Program-made: the position numbers and the translations under genes
DNA from: an uncultured Clostridia bacterium
Lineage (GTDB): Bacteria > Bacillota > Clostridia > TANB77 > CAG-508
Reading direction: 5' to 3'
Length of the DNA stretch: 7,257 bases
Assembly: GCA_947628925.1 (NCBI GenBank)
Contig: CANRBU010000056.1
Span: 1-7,257 of the forward strand
In this document: positions 1 through 6,880 of the stretch, piece after piece
Position numbering within the stretch: the stretch's first letter is position 1
Layout of the letters: each line of letters starts with the position of its first letter
Notes under the pieces: generated by a model
What the model was told of the DNA's origin: nothing
Database searches by the model: none
What the model saw: the letters and a program-made list of their open reading frames with translations, nothing else

Positions 1-1151
1 CTATAACTTAATTGTCTTGTAATTTCAAACATCTTTTCAAGATGTTCTTTAGCTTTATTTTCTTTTTCAGTAGTATGTATGTTTTCTTGCTCTTCATGTT
101 CTACATCATCTTCTAAATTAAAAGGTATAGCTATTCTTGCAAGAATTGGTATAAAGATTGGTTCACTTTTTATTTTTGGTACAATTTTTTTAGCATTTGC
201 ATCAATAGCAGTATTTGCATATTGAATAGCTGTATCTTTATTTCCTTTTATTAATTCTATTTTTGCCAATTCAAAATATGCATATGGACCTAATTCTTCA
301 TCTTCAATTACTTGCATAAAATATTTTTGAGCTTCTTCTACTTCTTTATATATTAACGAAATTTCAGCTAAAGAATATTTTGCACTATATAATAAATGAT
401 TTATGTCTGCTGCTCTTTCATAACAAATTTTGGCATTTTCAAAATCATTTAACATTGTATATGCAATACCTAGGTTATAATATAAATCATAATTTCCTGG
501 GTTATGCCTTAAAGCTTCTTGGTAAATATTAGTTGCTTCTTTATACATTTCTTTTTGTATTAAAATATCACCTAATAATAAACTTGCTTCACAATAATCA
601 GGCTTTTTCTTTAATAAATTTGTTAGCATTTCGCCTGCTTCATCTTTTTTATCAAACCCATTTAATAACTGTGCAACTTTAAAATATGAATCATAATCTC
701 TTTTATGAATATCAATTGCTTGAACATATTCATCAATTGCTTTTCTCATTCCTCCTTCATTTTCATATATTTCAGCTAGTCTTTTATGTCCTTGATAATT
801 TTGTGGATATTTAGTTACCAAATGAATTAATGCCTGTTTTGCTTTTTTATTATCTCCTAATTTTAAATATATGTTTGCTTTTGTAATATCAATAATTTCT
901 GTAAGTGGTACATTTTGTTTTTCTAATATAAGAATAATAACTGGTATAAACATTCCTAAAATATATTTAATTACCATGAATATCCAGTTTAATTCTATCT
1001 TAAAAATTGTTTCAAAAAAGTTTAGTGCAAGTGCTACTGCCTGTAAAATTATAACTATTACATAACTTGTATCATTTTTTCTTATTATATTATAGAAAAA
1101 ATATGCAAATATGACAATTGTTACCACTGCAAAAATGAGTTGTTCTACCAT
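1..1151 (-). CDS. Membrane-anchored TPR-repeat protein, C-terminus cut by window edge
   Basis: Reading from an ATG at 1151, the frame stays open to the window edge: 383 complete codons and no stop, so the C-terminus is missing. The start follows a good purine-rich ribosome site (AAGGAAGGA, about 6 bases upstream). The first 77 residues hold three hydrophobic segments (about 4-23, 30-47 and 56-76). About seven tetratricopeptide-type repeats of 33-34 residues follow between about 87 and 320, with the usual pattern (for example YYNLGIAYTMLNDFENAKICYERA at about 224-247, split here only for description). A charged, Glu/Lys-rich tail begins near 345. TPR arrays are protein-protein scaffolds, so a membrane-tethered scaffold facing the cytoplasm or the wall is plausible, but no partner can be named. 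It lies 70 bp after the lytic transglycosylase on the same strand, so a cell-envelope role is possible. The architecture loosely recalls LapB/YciM-type TPR proteins, but no homology is claimed. Confidence 0.88.
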   Translation of the reverse strand, partial: MVEQLIFAVVTIVIFAYFFYNIIRKNDTSYVIVIILQAVALALNFFETIFKIELNWIFMVIKYILGMFIPVIILILEKQNVPLTEIIDITKANIYLKLGDNKKAKQALIHLVTKYPQNYQGHKRLAEIYENEGGMRKAIDEYVQAIDIHKRDYDSYFKVAQLLNGFDKKDEAGEMLTNLLKKKPDYCEASLLLGDILIQKEMYKEATNIYQEALRHNPGNYDLYYNLGIAYTMLNDFENAKICYERAADINHLLYSAKYSLAEISLIYKEVEEAQKYFMQVIEDEELGPYAYFELAKIELIKGNKDTAIQYANTAIDANAKKIVPKIKSEPIFIPILARIAIPFNLEDDVEHEEQENIHTTEKENKAKEHLEKMFEITRQLSY

Positions 1152-1188
1152 AAATGTTCCTTCCTTTTTTATTTTAAATTTCCTCTTT

Positions 1189-1217
1189 ATTTTATTGCAT
1201 TTTTCGTCATTTGTCCA
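1189..1217 (-). promoter_or_regulatory. Putative sigma-A promoter of the TPR gene
   Basis: On the minus strand TGGACA (1217-1212; 5 of 6 matches to TTGACA) is followed after exactly 17 bases by TAAAAT (1194-1189; 5 of 6 matches to TATAAT). Transcription would start near 1182, leaving a leader of about 30 bases that carries the ribosome site. It begins just past the transglycosylase stop codon. I see no hairpin in the 70-bp gap, so read-through from upstream is also likely. Chance matches are common in DNA this AT-rich. Confidence 0.45.
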
Positions 1218-1221
1218 GTAG

Positions 1222-1785
1222 TTAATACAGATTTTGATAAATTTTATAATCTCTTAAAATTTTTCTAATGTATTGGTTGGTTTCTCTATATGGCACATTT
1301 TCTATGTCTGTTCCATCTGCTTTTATTACTTTTCTTTCTATCCATGAGTCTACTGTTCCACTGCCAGCATTATATGCTGATAAAGCTATTTCAATATTCT
1401 TATATTTTTCTAGCAAAATTGATATATATTTTGTTCCTAATTCTATGTTACTATCAACTTGCAGTAATTTTTCACTTATGTTTTCTGTTTGCATTGGATT
1501 TTCCAATTGATTTGCTACCTCTTTTGCTGTTTCATCCATAAGTTGCATCAATCCTTTTGCTCCTTTTGAAGATACAGCTTTTGGATTAAAATTACTTTCT
1601 GCTTTTATAATAGCATAAATTAAATTTTCATTTACTTGATATTTCTGTGCATATATCTTTACAAAGTTTTCGTATTTTTTTGGATATACTAATTTTAATA
1701 TTTTTGTGCGTATTTGTAATGGTCCTACTAATATCACAACAATAATTATTAGTAAAATTACAAATATATATTTTATTTTTCTAAT
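1222..1785 (-). CDS. Membrane-anchored lytic transglycosylase (SLT/GH23-like), probable ATT start
   Basis: Predicted 187-residue murein lytic transglycosylase that cleaves the MurNAc-GlcNAc bond of peptidoglycan at the outer membrane face. With the ATT start, residues 2-5 are basic (RKIK) and 6-21 form one hydrophobic anchor (YIFVILLIIIVVILVG). The catalytic domain covers about 40-187. The catalytic Glu is E63 in AESNF, followed by the family motifs GLMQL (78-82) and AYNAG (137-141) and a conserved region VPYRETNQYIRKI (about 165-177). The start rests on three facts. An in-frame TAA lies at 1812-1810. No ATG, GTG or TTG occurs between it and a GTG at 1737, which sits inside the anchor with no ribosome site. 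A strong AGGAGAG (1798-1792) lies at ideal distance from the ATT at 1785. The GTG start (171 residues) would destroy the basic N-terminus of the anchor. The gene follows polA by 28 bases, so it is probably co-transcribed. Family assignment is firm; exact subclass and substrate are not. Confidence 0.9.
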   Translation of the reverse strand: MRKIKYIFVILLIIIVVILVGPLQIRTKILKLVYPKKYENFVKIYAQKYQVNENLIYAIIKAESNFNPKAVSSKGAKGLMQLMDETAKEVANQLENPMQTENISEKLLQVDSNIELGTKYISILLEKYKNIEIALSAYNAGSGTVDSWIERKVIKADGTDIENVPYRETNQYIRKILRDYKIYQNLY

Positions 1786-1791
1786 GTTAAT

Positions 1792-1798
1792 CTCTCCT
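1792..1798 (-). promoter_or_regulatory. Ribosome binding site that places the transglycosylase start at ATT
   Basis: AGGAGAG on the minus strand lies between the polA stop and the transglycosylase. From the last G of its AGGAG core to the ATT at 1785 there are 8 bases, normal spacing. The only other nearby in-frame ATT (1791-1789) directly abuts the site and is too close. No standard start codon lies at usable distance in any frame that leads into the gene. Confidence 0.7.
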
Positions 1799-1813
1799 AT
1801 CTTTTTATATTAA

Positions 1814-4534
1814 TCATTTGCAATCATACCAATTGCTAGCTTCTGATATTTCTGCAATTAGTGGTACATTTAAATTAACTGCTGTTTCCATTTCACTTTT
1901 TAATATTTGCTTAATTTGTTCTATTTCATCTTTTGGTGTTTCTATCATCATTTCATCATGTACTTGTAGTACAATTTTAGCTTTTAAGCCTTGCTTTTGT
2001 ATTTGGCGATATACATTAATCATAGCTATTTTCATAATATCTGCTGCTGTTCCTTGAATTGGTGTATTCATTGCAGCTCTTGAGCCAAATTGCCTTACCA
2101 TATAATTTTTTGATTGCAATTCTGGAATATATCTTCTTCTATGGAATAATGTTTCTACATATCCTTTATTTTTAGCCTCTTCTGTTATGTCTTCCATGTA
2201 TTTTTTGATTCCTTGATATTCTGCTAAATATTCGTCAATATATTGTTTTGCCTGTTTTCGGCTAATACCTAATTGTTCACTTAACCCAAAGTCACTAATT
2301 CCATATACAATTCCAAAATTTACTGCCTTTGCACTTGATCTTTGTTCTTTAGTTACTTCATCTATTGGTGTTTTAAATACCTTTGATGCTGCTTGCTTGT
2401 GGATATCTTCATTGTTTTTAAATGCTTCTATCATGTGTGTATCTTGTGAAATATGTGCTAATATTCTTAATTCTATTTGTGAATAATCTGCATCAATATA
2501 TACTTTTCCTGATTCTGGCTCAAATATTTTTCTTACTTGTTTTCCTAATTCAAACCTTGTTGGAATATTTTGCAAATTTGGTTCTGTTGAACTTATTCTG
2601 CCTGTTGCTGTTATTGTTTGGTGAAAAAATGAATGTATTCTTTTAGTCACAGGGTTTATATATGGCTTTAGTCCTTCTACATATGTTGAATTTAATTTCA
2701 TTAATTGTCTATAATCTAAAATCTCTCCAATAATTGGATCTTCTTTTTTTAGTTTTTCCAAAACATCAACATCTGTTGAATATCCATTTTTTGTTTTCTT
2801 TATCACTGGTAATTTTTTCTTTTCAAACAATATTTCTCCTAGTTGTTTTGTAGAATTAATATTAAATTCTTCTCCTGCCATTTCATAGATGATTTTTGTT
2901 TTGATTTCTAATTGTTCTTTTAATATGTTTCCAAATTTTTCTAATTCTTCTTTGTTTGCATACATTCCATTCCATTGCATTTCTGATAACACTTCAATTG
3001 TAGGCATTTCAATATTTTTAAATAATTCTATACTTTCAGTTTGCTGTAGCTTTTCAGTTAATTTATTTTCTAATATTGATATTATATATGCTTTTAATGC
3101 TAACTTTTTTGTTTGATATTGCTTGTTTTCGCTTTTTTTATCTTCTTGTATTTCGTCAAACAAGTTAATCTGTTCTACTTTTTCTTTTGGTTGTTCAACA
3201 TAATCTTCTATATTTATACCAAGTTCATTTTCTGATATTTCTTCAAATTGTAGTTTATTGTTTGTTGGGTCTAACAAGTATTCTGCAATTTTTGCATCAA
3301 AAGATAAGCCTTTTAAATTTATACCTTCCTGTTTTAATAATATATATGTTTTACTTAAATGAATTCCTACTTTTTGTATATTTGTATTTTCAAAAATCTC
3401 TTTTAATTCCTGTATACTATGTTTTTGCTCTAAATCTATAACATATGAAATTGCATCTGTATAAATACTTATAGCTGTTATTTTTTCTTTTATTATTTTT
3501 TCAGGACTGTTATCTTGTGCTGTTTCTATTTCAAAAATCATTTTACTTGTGTTTTTTACTTTTTCGATTGCTTGCTCTATTTCATCTTCTTTTATTTGAT
3601 AATTTTCTGTAATTGATGTTGTTTCTTTTACTGTTTTTTCTTCTGAGTTTTCTAAATTGAATCTTTCTATATATCTTTTAAAATTTAATTCTTTAAAAAT
3701 TTTTAATACTTCTTGGTTATTCCATTTTTCTACCTTTAGCTCGTCTAGTGTGTCATTAATTGGTACATTTTGATTTATTGTTCCTAGTGTTCTTGAAAGT
3801 ATTGCTAATTCTTTGTTGTTTTCTATATTTTCTTTCTGCTTTCCTTTTAAATCTGTTTCTCCCGCTTCTAACTTTTTATATAAATTATCAATTGTTCCAT
3901 ATTCTTGAATTAATTTTAATGCTGTTTTTTCTCCAATTCCCGGTACTCCTGGAATGTTATCAGATGTATCTCCTTGTAAACCTTTAACTTCAATTAATTG
4001 TTTTGGTTTTATCCCATATGTTTCAATTATTTTAGCTTCATTATATAAATCTGTTTCTGTTTTTCCAGCTTTTGTATGTGGAATTCTAATTGTGATATTA
4101 TTTGTTGCTAATTGGAAAGTATCTCTATCACCAGAAAGAATAGTAACTTCTAAACCTTCTTGTTCTCCATACTTAGATAATGTTCCCAAAATATCATCTG
4201 CTTCATATCCTTCAATTTCAATGATGTCAATATTCATTGCTCTTAATATTTGTTTAATCATTGGCATTTGCATTGCTAATTCTTCTGGCATCCCTTTTCT
4301 TGTTGCTTTATAGCCTTCATACATTTTATGCCTAGCAGTTGGTGCTTTTAAATCAAATGCAACTGCTATATATTGTGGGTTAACATCTTCTAATAATTTA
4401 AATAGTATTGCTAAAAAGCCATATACCGCATTAGTATATTTTCCATCTTTTGTTGTGAGCATTTTGCTCCCCATTATTCCGTAAAATGCTCTGTTCATTA
4501 TGCTGTTACCATCAATCAATACTAGTTTTTCCAT
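1814..4534 (-). CDS. polA: DNA polymerase I, with inactive proofreading domain
   Basis: Complete 906-residue family-A polymerase, used for gap filling, Okazaki-fragment RNA removal and repair. The 5' nuclease domain (about 1-290) keeps its acidic metal ligands: LIDGN (7-10), EADD (111-114), SGDRD (134-138) and GDTSDN (188-193), followed by a helix-hairpin-helix GVPGIGEKTA (196-205). The middle domain (about 320-540) has the exonuclease fold, but the metal ligands are degraded: the first motif reads FEIET (334-338), the second (GIHLSKT, 390-396) lacks its Asp, and no YxxxD is found. Proofreading is therefore probably lost, as in Bacillus and Thermus homologues. The polymerase domain (about 540-906) has motif A DYSQIELR (D683), motif B with R732, K736, F740 and Y744, and motif C QVHDE (H859-D860-E861). 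The ATG at 4534 has a weak ribosome site (AAGGGA) about 12 bases away. The stop is TGA. The transglycosylase follows after 28 bases. Confidence 0.98.
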   Translation of the reverse strand: MEKLVLIDGNSIMNRAFYGIMGSKMLTTKDGKYTNAVYGFLAILFKLLEDVNPQYIAVAFDLKAPTARHKMYEGYKATRKGMPEELAMQMPMIKQILRAMNIDIIEIEGYEADDILGTLSKYGEQEGLEVTILSGDRDTFQLATNNITIRIPHTKAGKTETDLYNEAKIIETYGIKPKQLIEVKGLQGDTSDNIPGVPGIGEKTALKLIQEYGTIDNLYKKLEAGETDLKGKQKENIENNKELAILSRTLGTINQNVPINDTLDELKVEKWNNQEVLKIFKELNFKRYIERFNLENSEEKTVKETTSITENYQIKEDEIEQAIEKVKNTSKMIFEIETAQDNSPEKIIKEKITAISIYTDAISYVIDLEQKHSIQELKEIFENTNIQKVGIHLSKTYILLKQEGINLKGLSFDAKIAEYLLDPTNNKLQFEEISENELGINIEDYVEQPKEKVEQINLFDEIQEDKKSENKQYQTKKLALKAYIISILENKLTEKLQQTESIELFKNIEMPTIEVLSEMQWNGMYANKEELEKFGNILKEQLEIKTKIIYEMAGEEFNINSTKQLGEILFEKKKLPVIKKTKNGYSTDVDVLEKLKKEDPIIGEILDYRQLMKLNSTYVEGLKPYINPVTKRIHSFFHQTITATGRISSTEPNLQNIPTRFELGKQVRKIFEPESGKVYIDADYSQIELRILAHISQDTHMIEAFKNNEDIHKQAASKVFKTPIDEVTKEQRSSAKAVNFGIVYGISDFGLSEQLGISRKQAKQYIDEYLAEYQGIKKYMEDITEEAKNKGYVETLFHRRRYIPELQSKNYMVRQFGSRAAMNTPIQGTAADIMKIAMINVYRQIQKQGLKAKIVLQVHDEMMIETPKDEIEQIKQILKSEMETAVNLNVPLIAEISEASNWYDCK

Positions 4535-4609
4535 ATTTATAATATTCCCTTCTTATTATTCAAATTTAGTTATAAAAATTTTTAACCTGTTATAAATTTA
4601 CACATAGAT

Positions 4610-4618
4610 ATTGTATCA
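4610..4618 (-). promoter_or_regulatory. Putative extended -10 promoter of polA
   Basis: On the minus strand the sequence TGATACAAT has a TGn followed by TACAAT (5 of 6 matches to TATAAT), the form of an extended -10 element. I find no convincing -35 box 16-18 bases upstream. An extended -10 can act without one. The start would be near 4603, giving a leader of roughly 69 bases to polA. The rest of the gap (4535-4671) is plain AT-rich sequence. Confidence 0.35.
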
Positions 4619-4671
4619 TAATACAAAAAAATTTCATATAATTTTACAGTAATTTGTTTGATTTTTTTATA

Positions 4672-4710
4672 AATTAAAAGAAGTCAACCTTAGATTAACT
4701 TCTTTTAATT
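4672..4710 (-). terminator. Intrinsic terminator-like hairpin after the sortase gene
   Basis: The outer arms (4672-4684 and 4698-4710) are perfectly complementary over 13 bp. In minus-strand RNA the stem continues through a U-G, two A-U, a U-G and a C-G pair to 18 bp, closing on a 3-base UAA loop. On the plus strand those two wobble pairs become A-C mismatches, so the structure is oriented for minus-strand transcription. The hairpin starts 8 bases past the sortase stop. The downstream U run is weak (the stem ends AAUU, then UAU), so efficiency is uncertain and some read-through into polA is possible. Confidence 0.65.
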
Positions 4711-4718
4711 ATTATTTT

Positions 4719-5387
4719 TTAATTTGCCCTAGCTTTTGCTATAAATCTTTTAGTTGCTTTTCCTTTTGCATTTTCATAATAACATGTTATCAAAGTAACT
4801 TCTTTGTGTCCATTTGTTAACTGACTTGTACAAGTATTATCACTCGGATCTACTACTTTTGTTTCATATACTGTATATTCTAATGTTCTTTCTTTTAAAT
4901 CTGTTATTTGTATTATCGCATTTTTTTGAATATTGGGAAGTTTTCCAAAAAACTTCGAGTTCTTATAATTATGTCCTAAAATACATAAATTGCCTACTTC
5001 ATTTGGTTCTCCTCCCCAATATCTTGTTACAGAAATTTTTAATAAATCTTCCGTATAATTTGCTAGTATTGGATATTCTATATCTAAACTAGGAATTTTT
5101 ACTGTTCCTATTTTGTCATAAACTTGACCATTGCTAGCTGTAAAAGCTTGTACTTTTGGTTCTTCCTTTATTTCTTCATATTCTTCTGGTGGTTCTTCGT
5201 ACTGCATTATTTGCAATATTTCTGGTTCATCATTTTCTTGTATTTTTTCATTTTTAGATATTTGATTTGTTTTTTGTATTTTATTATTACTATTTTCATT
5301 AAAAATTTTTAAAAATATTATTTCAGCAGAAATTATTATGCTCGTAATTATACTAATAAATAATACTATAAAAAATATTTTTTTCAT
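4719..5387 (-). CDS. Sortase transpeptidase, partner of the upstream LPYAG protein
   Basis: Predicted 222-residue sortase, a membrane-bound cysteine transpeptidase that cuts a C-terminal sorting motif and links the protein to the cell wall. Residues 5-26 form the N-terminal anchor. A 50-residue low-complexity stalk rich in Glu, Asn, Lys and Pro (about 30-80) leads to the beta-barrel domain, which opens with IGTVKIPSLDIEYPI (about 93-107). The catalytic triad is visible: H139 in ILGHN, C202 in TLITC and R214 in KATKRF. The single N-terminal anchor and the absence of a C-terminal one argue against a pilus-type class C enzyme. Class D or a related type is likely, but I cannot settle it by eye. 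C135 and C186 are extra cysteines. The start is supported by AGAGGAG about 6 bases before the ATG. It lies 25 bp after the surface-protein stop, so the two form one operon. It is followed by a terminator-like hairpin. Confidence 0.92.
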   Translation of the reverse strand: MKKIFFIVLFISIITSIIISAEIIFLKIFNENSNNKIQKTNQISKNEKIQENDEPEILQIMQYEEPPEEYEEIKEEPKVQAFTASNGQVYDKIGTVKIPSLDIEYPILANYTEDLLKISVTRYWGGEPNEVGNLCILGHNYKNSKFFGKLPNIQKNAIIQITDLKERTLEYTVYETKVVDPSDNTCTSQLTNGHKEVTLITCYYENAKGKATKRFIAKARAN

Positions 5388-5412
5388 TATGTACTCCTCT
5401 TTATAGAGTATT

Positions 5413-6678
5413 TTAGATATCTTTTAGTCTCTTGTATCTATAATATGTATACATACCACCCAAAGCTACTATTGCAATTATTCCTGCTAGTCCCATACCT
5501 AATCCTGCATATGGTAATGTTCCTTTTGCTGTTGTTGTATCTTGTTCTTTTGAAGCAGAAGTACTTCCACTACCAGTTCCTGCACTTCCACCATTTGTTT
5601 GTCCTGCGGGTGTTCCTGTTGATTCATTTCCCTTTTCTACTACTGTAACAGTACAATTTGCTTTTTTAGTTCCATCTTGTGATGTTACTGTTATTATAGT
5701 AGAGCCAACCTTTTTAGGTGTAACTTTTCCATTATTGTCGACAGTTGCAACACTTTCTTCACTTGAATGCCAAGTTACTATTTTGTTAGTAGCTCCTTCA
5801 GGCTTAAATAATGGCGTTAATGTTATTGTTTTACCTAATTCCACAGTTGCTGTTGAACGTAGTGAAATTTCTTCTAAGGCTATATCAGGTTGTAAATTAT
5901 CAACTAACACATATCCATATATATCTTTTATATTATTTGTTCCAGAAAAATATACCCATAAATAATATAAGCCTGTACCAGGAGCTGTAATTGTCCCTTG
6001 AGGATATCCAAATCCATTCATTCCACTAGATTCGTATCCATTCCAATAAGCCCAATTACTCCAATCTGATTGAGGTTCATTTTGTTTTAATAAACTTTGT
6101 AATTCGGTATAATTGCCACTTTCTTTTAATTCTTTGTATTTATTTATTATTCTTGTATCAGTTATTTTTTCATATTGAAAATATGCTTGACTATTTTCTT
6201 TATTTCTTAGTCCAATATTTAAGTTGCCTTGAAAAGAATCAAATTGCTTTCCATTAGGTATAACAGTATAATTTGTTACTTTTAAAAATGGTATTTTTAA
6301 ATCCACTTCTTGATCTTCTACTATTGTTCTGTTATCATCTGATTTATCTCTTATAGAAATATAACCTTTGTCACTAGCATTTATTACATCACGTAATTCA
6401 TTTGTTGTCGTTGTAACATTGATTGTTGCTGTATTTGTAGTATGTTGTGTTATTGGGAACCAAGTTCCAGCTACTTCTTCCTGAGTTTTAGTTAATGCAA
6501 ATTCAAATTCATGCCCTGCTTCTAAATTTAATCCTGTAAAATTAAAATTCATACTCCCATTGTTTGAGTAAACATTTCTACTTACACTAACTGCTGCATT
6601 TGAAACATTAGGAATAAAAAATAGTATAAGTAATAAACTTGTGAATAATATCATAACTGCAATTTTTTCTTTTTTCAT
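5413..6678 (-). CDS. Cell-wall anchored surface protein with BIG2 Ig-like domain and LPYAG signal
   Basis: Predicted 421-residue exported protein covalently anchored to the wall. Residues 1-28 are a signal peptide (basic KKEK, hydrophobic 7-22, likely cleavage after A28 or A29 in VSNAAV). Residues about 30-265 form a region I do not recognise, rich in Asn, Thr and aromatics, with a Trp/Tyr cluster at about 206-225. A bacterial Ig-like group 2 (BIG2) domain covers about 267-347; its VTWHSSEESVATVDNNGKVT core (301-320) and VGSTIITVTS (324-333) are typical. A Gly/Ser/Thr linker (about 350-386) precedes LPYAG (388-392), a hydrophobic stretch (about 393-409) and a basic tail (YRYKRLK). BIG2 domains occur in adhesins and other surface proteins, so adhesion is possible but unproven. 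The ATG has AAAGGAGAG upstream with about 10 bases between. The sortase gene follows directly. Confidence 0.9.
   Translation of the reverse strand: MKKEKIAVMILFTSLLLILFFIPNVSNAAVSVSRNVYSNNGSMNFNFTGLNLEAGHEFEFALTKTQEEVAGTWFPITQHTTNTATINVTTTTNELRDVINASDKGYISIRDKSDDNRTIVEDQEVDLKIPFLKVTNYTVIPNGKQFDSFQGNLNIGLRNKENSQAYFQYEKITDTRIINKYKELKESGNYTELQSLLKQNEPQSDWSNWAYWNGYESSGMNGFGYPQGTITAPGTGLYYLWVYFSGTNNIKDIYGYVLVDNLQPDIALEEISLRSTATVELGKTITLTPLFKPEGATNKIVTWHSSEESVATVDNNGKVTPKKVGSTIITVTSQDGTKKANCTVTVVEKGNESTGTPAGQTNGGSAGTGSGSTSASKEQDTTTAKGTLPYAGLGMGLAGIIAIVALGGMYTYYRYKRLKDI
5503..5517 (-). other. LPYAG sortase recognition motif of the surface protein
   Basis: These 15 bases encode Leu-Pro-Tyr-Ala-Gly, residues 388-392, 30 residues from the C-terminus and followed by a hydrophobic stretch and a basic tail. 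This is the standard three-part sorting signal, except that Ala replaces the usual Thr of LPXTG. Cleavage would be expected between Ala and Gly, by analogy. Confidence 0.8.
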
Positions 6679-6704
6679 TTTTTCATCTCTCCTTTGTATT
6701 TTTT

Positions 6705-6720
6705 ATAACAAATATGTTAT
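6705..6720. repeat. Perfect inverted repeat, candidate operator
   Basis: ATAACA (6705-6710) and TGTTAT (6715-6720) are exact reverse complements around the 4-base spacer AATA. The repeat overlaps the predicted transcription start (about 6722) of the surface-protein operon and lies in the region shared with the divergent ribbon-helix-helix gene. Ribbon-helix-helix repressors often bind short inverted repeats, so operator use is plausible. The arms are short and AT-rich, so chance is not excluded. Confidence 0.35.
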
Positions 6721-6728
6721 TCAATTTA

Positions 6729-6757
6729 TATATATCACTTTTATTTAAAAATGTAAA
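6729..6757 (-). promoter_or_regulatory. Putative promoter of the surface protein-sortase operon
   Basis: On the minus strand TTTACA (6757-6752; 5 of 6 matches to TTGACA) is followed by a 17-base spacer and TATATA (6734-6729; 4 of 6 matches). The predicted start near 6722 gives a leader of about 44 bases. A weaker alternative -10, TATAAA, lies four bases further on. Chance matches are a real risk in this composition. Confidence 0.45.
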
Positions 6758-6814
6758 TACTTTTTTGTAAAAAATATATCATATATGGTAGGTAAAATAT
6801 AAAATGTGAAACAG

Positions 6815-6843
6815 TTAAAAACTTTATATGCATTTTATATAAT
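6815..6843 (+). promoter_or_regulatory. Putative promoter of the ribbon-helix-helix gene
   Basis: A perfect TATAAT (6838-6843) is preceded at 17 bases by TTAAAA (6815-6820; 4 of 6 matches to TTGACA). Transcription would start near 6850, about 30 bases before the ATG at 6881. This would exclude the upstream GTG at 6806 from the message. Confidence 0.4.
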
Positions 6844-6868
6844 TATTTTAATAATATTCTTTAAGATT

Positions 6869-6876
6869 GGATGTGA
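6869..6876 (+). promoter_or_regulatory. Ribosome binding site favouring the ATG at 6881
   Basis: GGATGTGA matches GGAGGTGA, the complement of the 16S rRNA tail, at 7 of 8 positions and lies 4 bases before the ATG at 6881. No comparable site precedes the GTG at 6806. Confidence 0.55.
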
Positions 6877-6880
6877 TTTT

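Noticed and set aside
871..1065. Plus-strand open frame of 64 codons
   Set aside because: Lies wholly inside the minus-strand TPR gene, has no ribosome site and no recognisable protein pattern.
1152..1221. Terminator between transglycosylase and TPR gene
   Set aside because: No hairpin is visible in the 70-bp gap; only a promoter-like pair of boxes.
1222..1737. Transglycosylase starting at GTG 1737
   Set aside because: It would cut the membrane anchor in half, loses the basic N-terminus and has no ribosome site; the ATT at 1785 has one.
3954..4313. Plus-strand open frame of 119 codons
   Set aside because: Antisense to the conserved 5' nuclease domain of polA; the sequence is explained by that gene.
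4535..4671. Riboswitch or small RNA in the polA leader
   Set aside because: AT-rich with no extended pairing or conserved motif that I can recognise.
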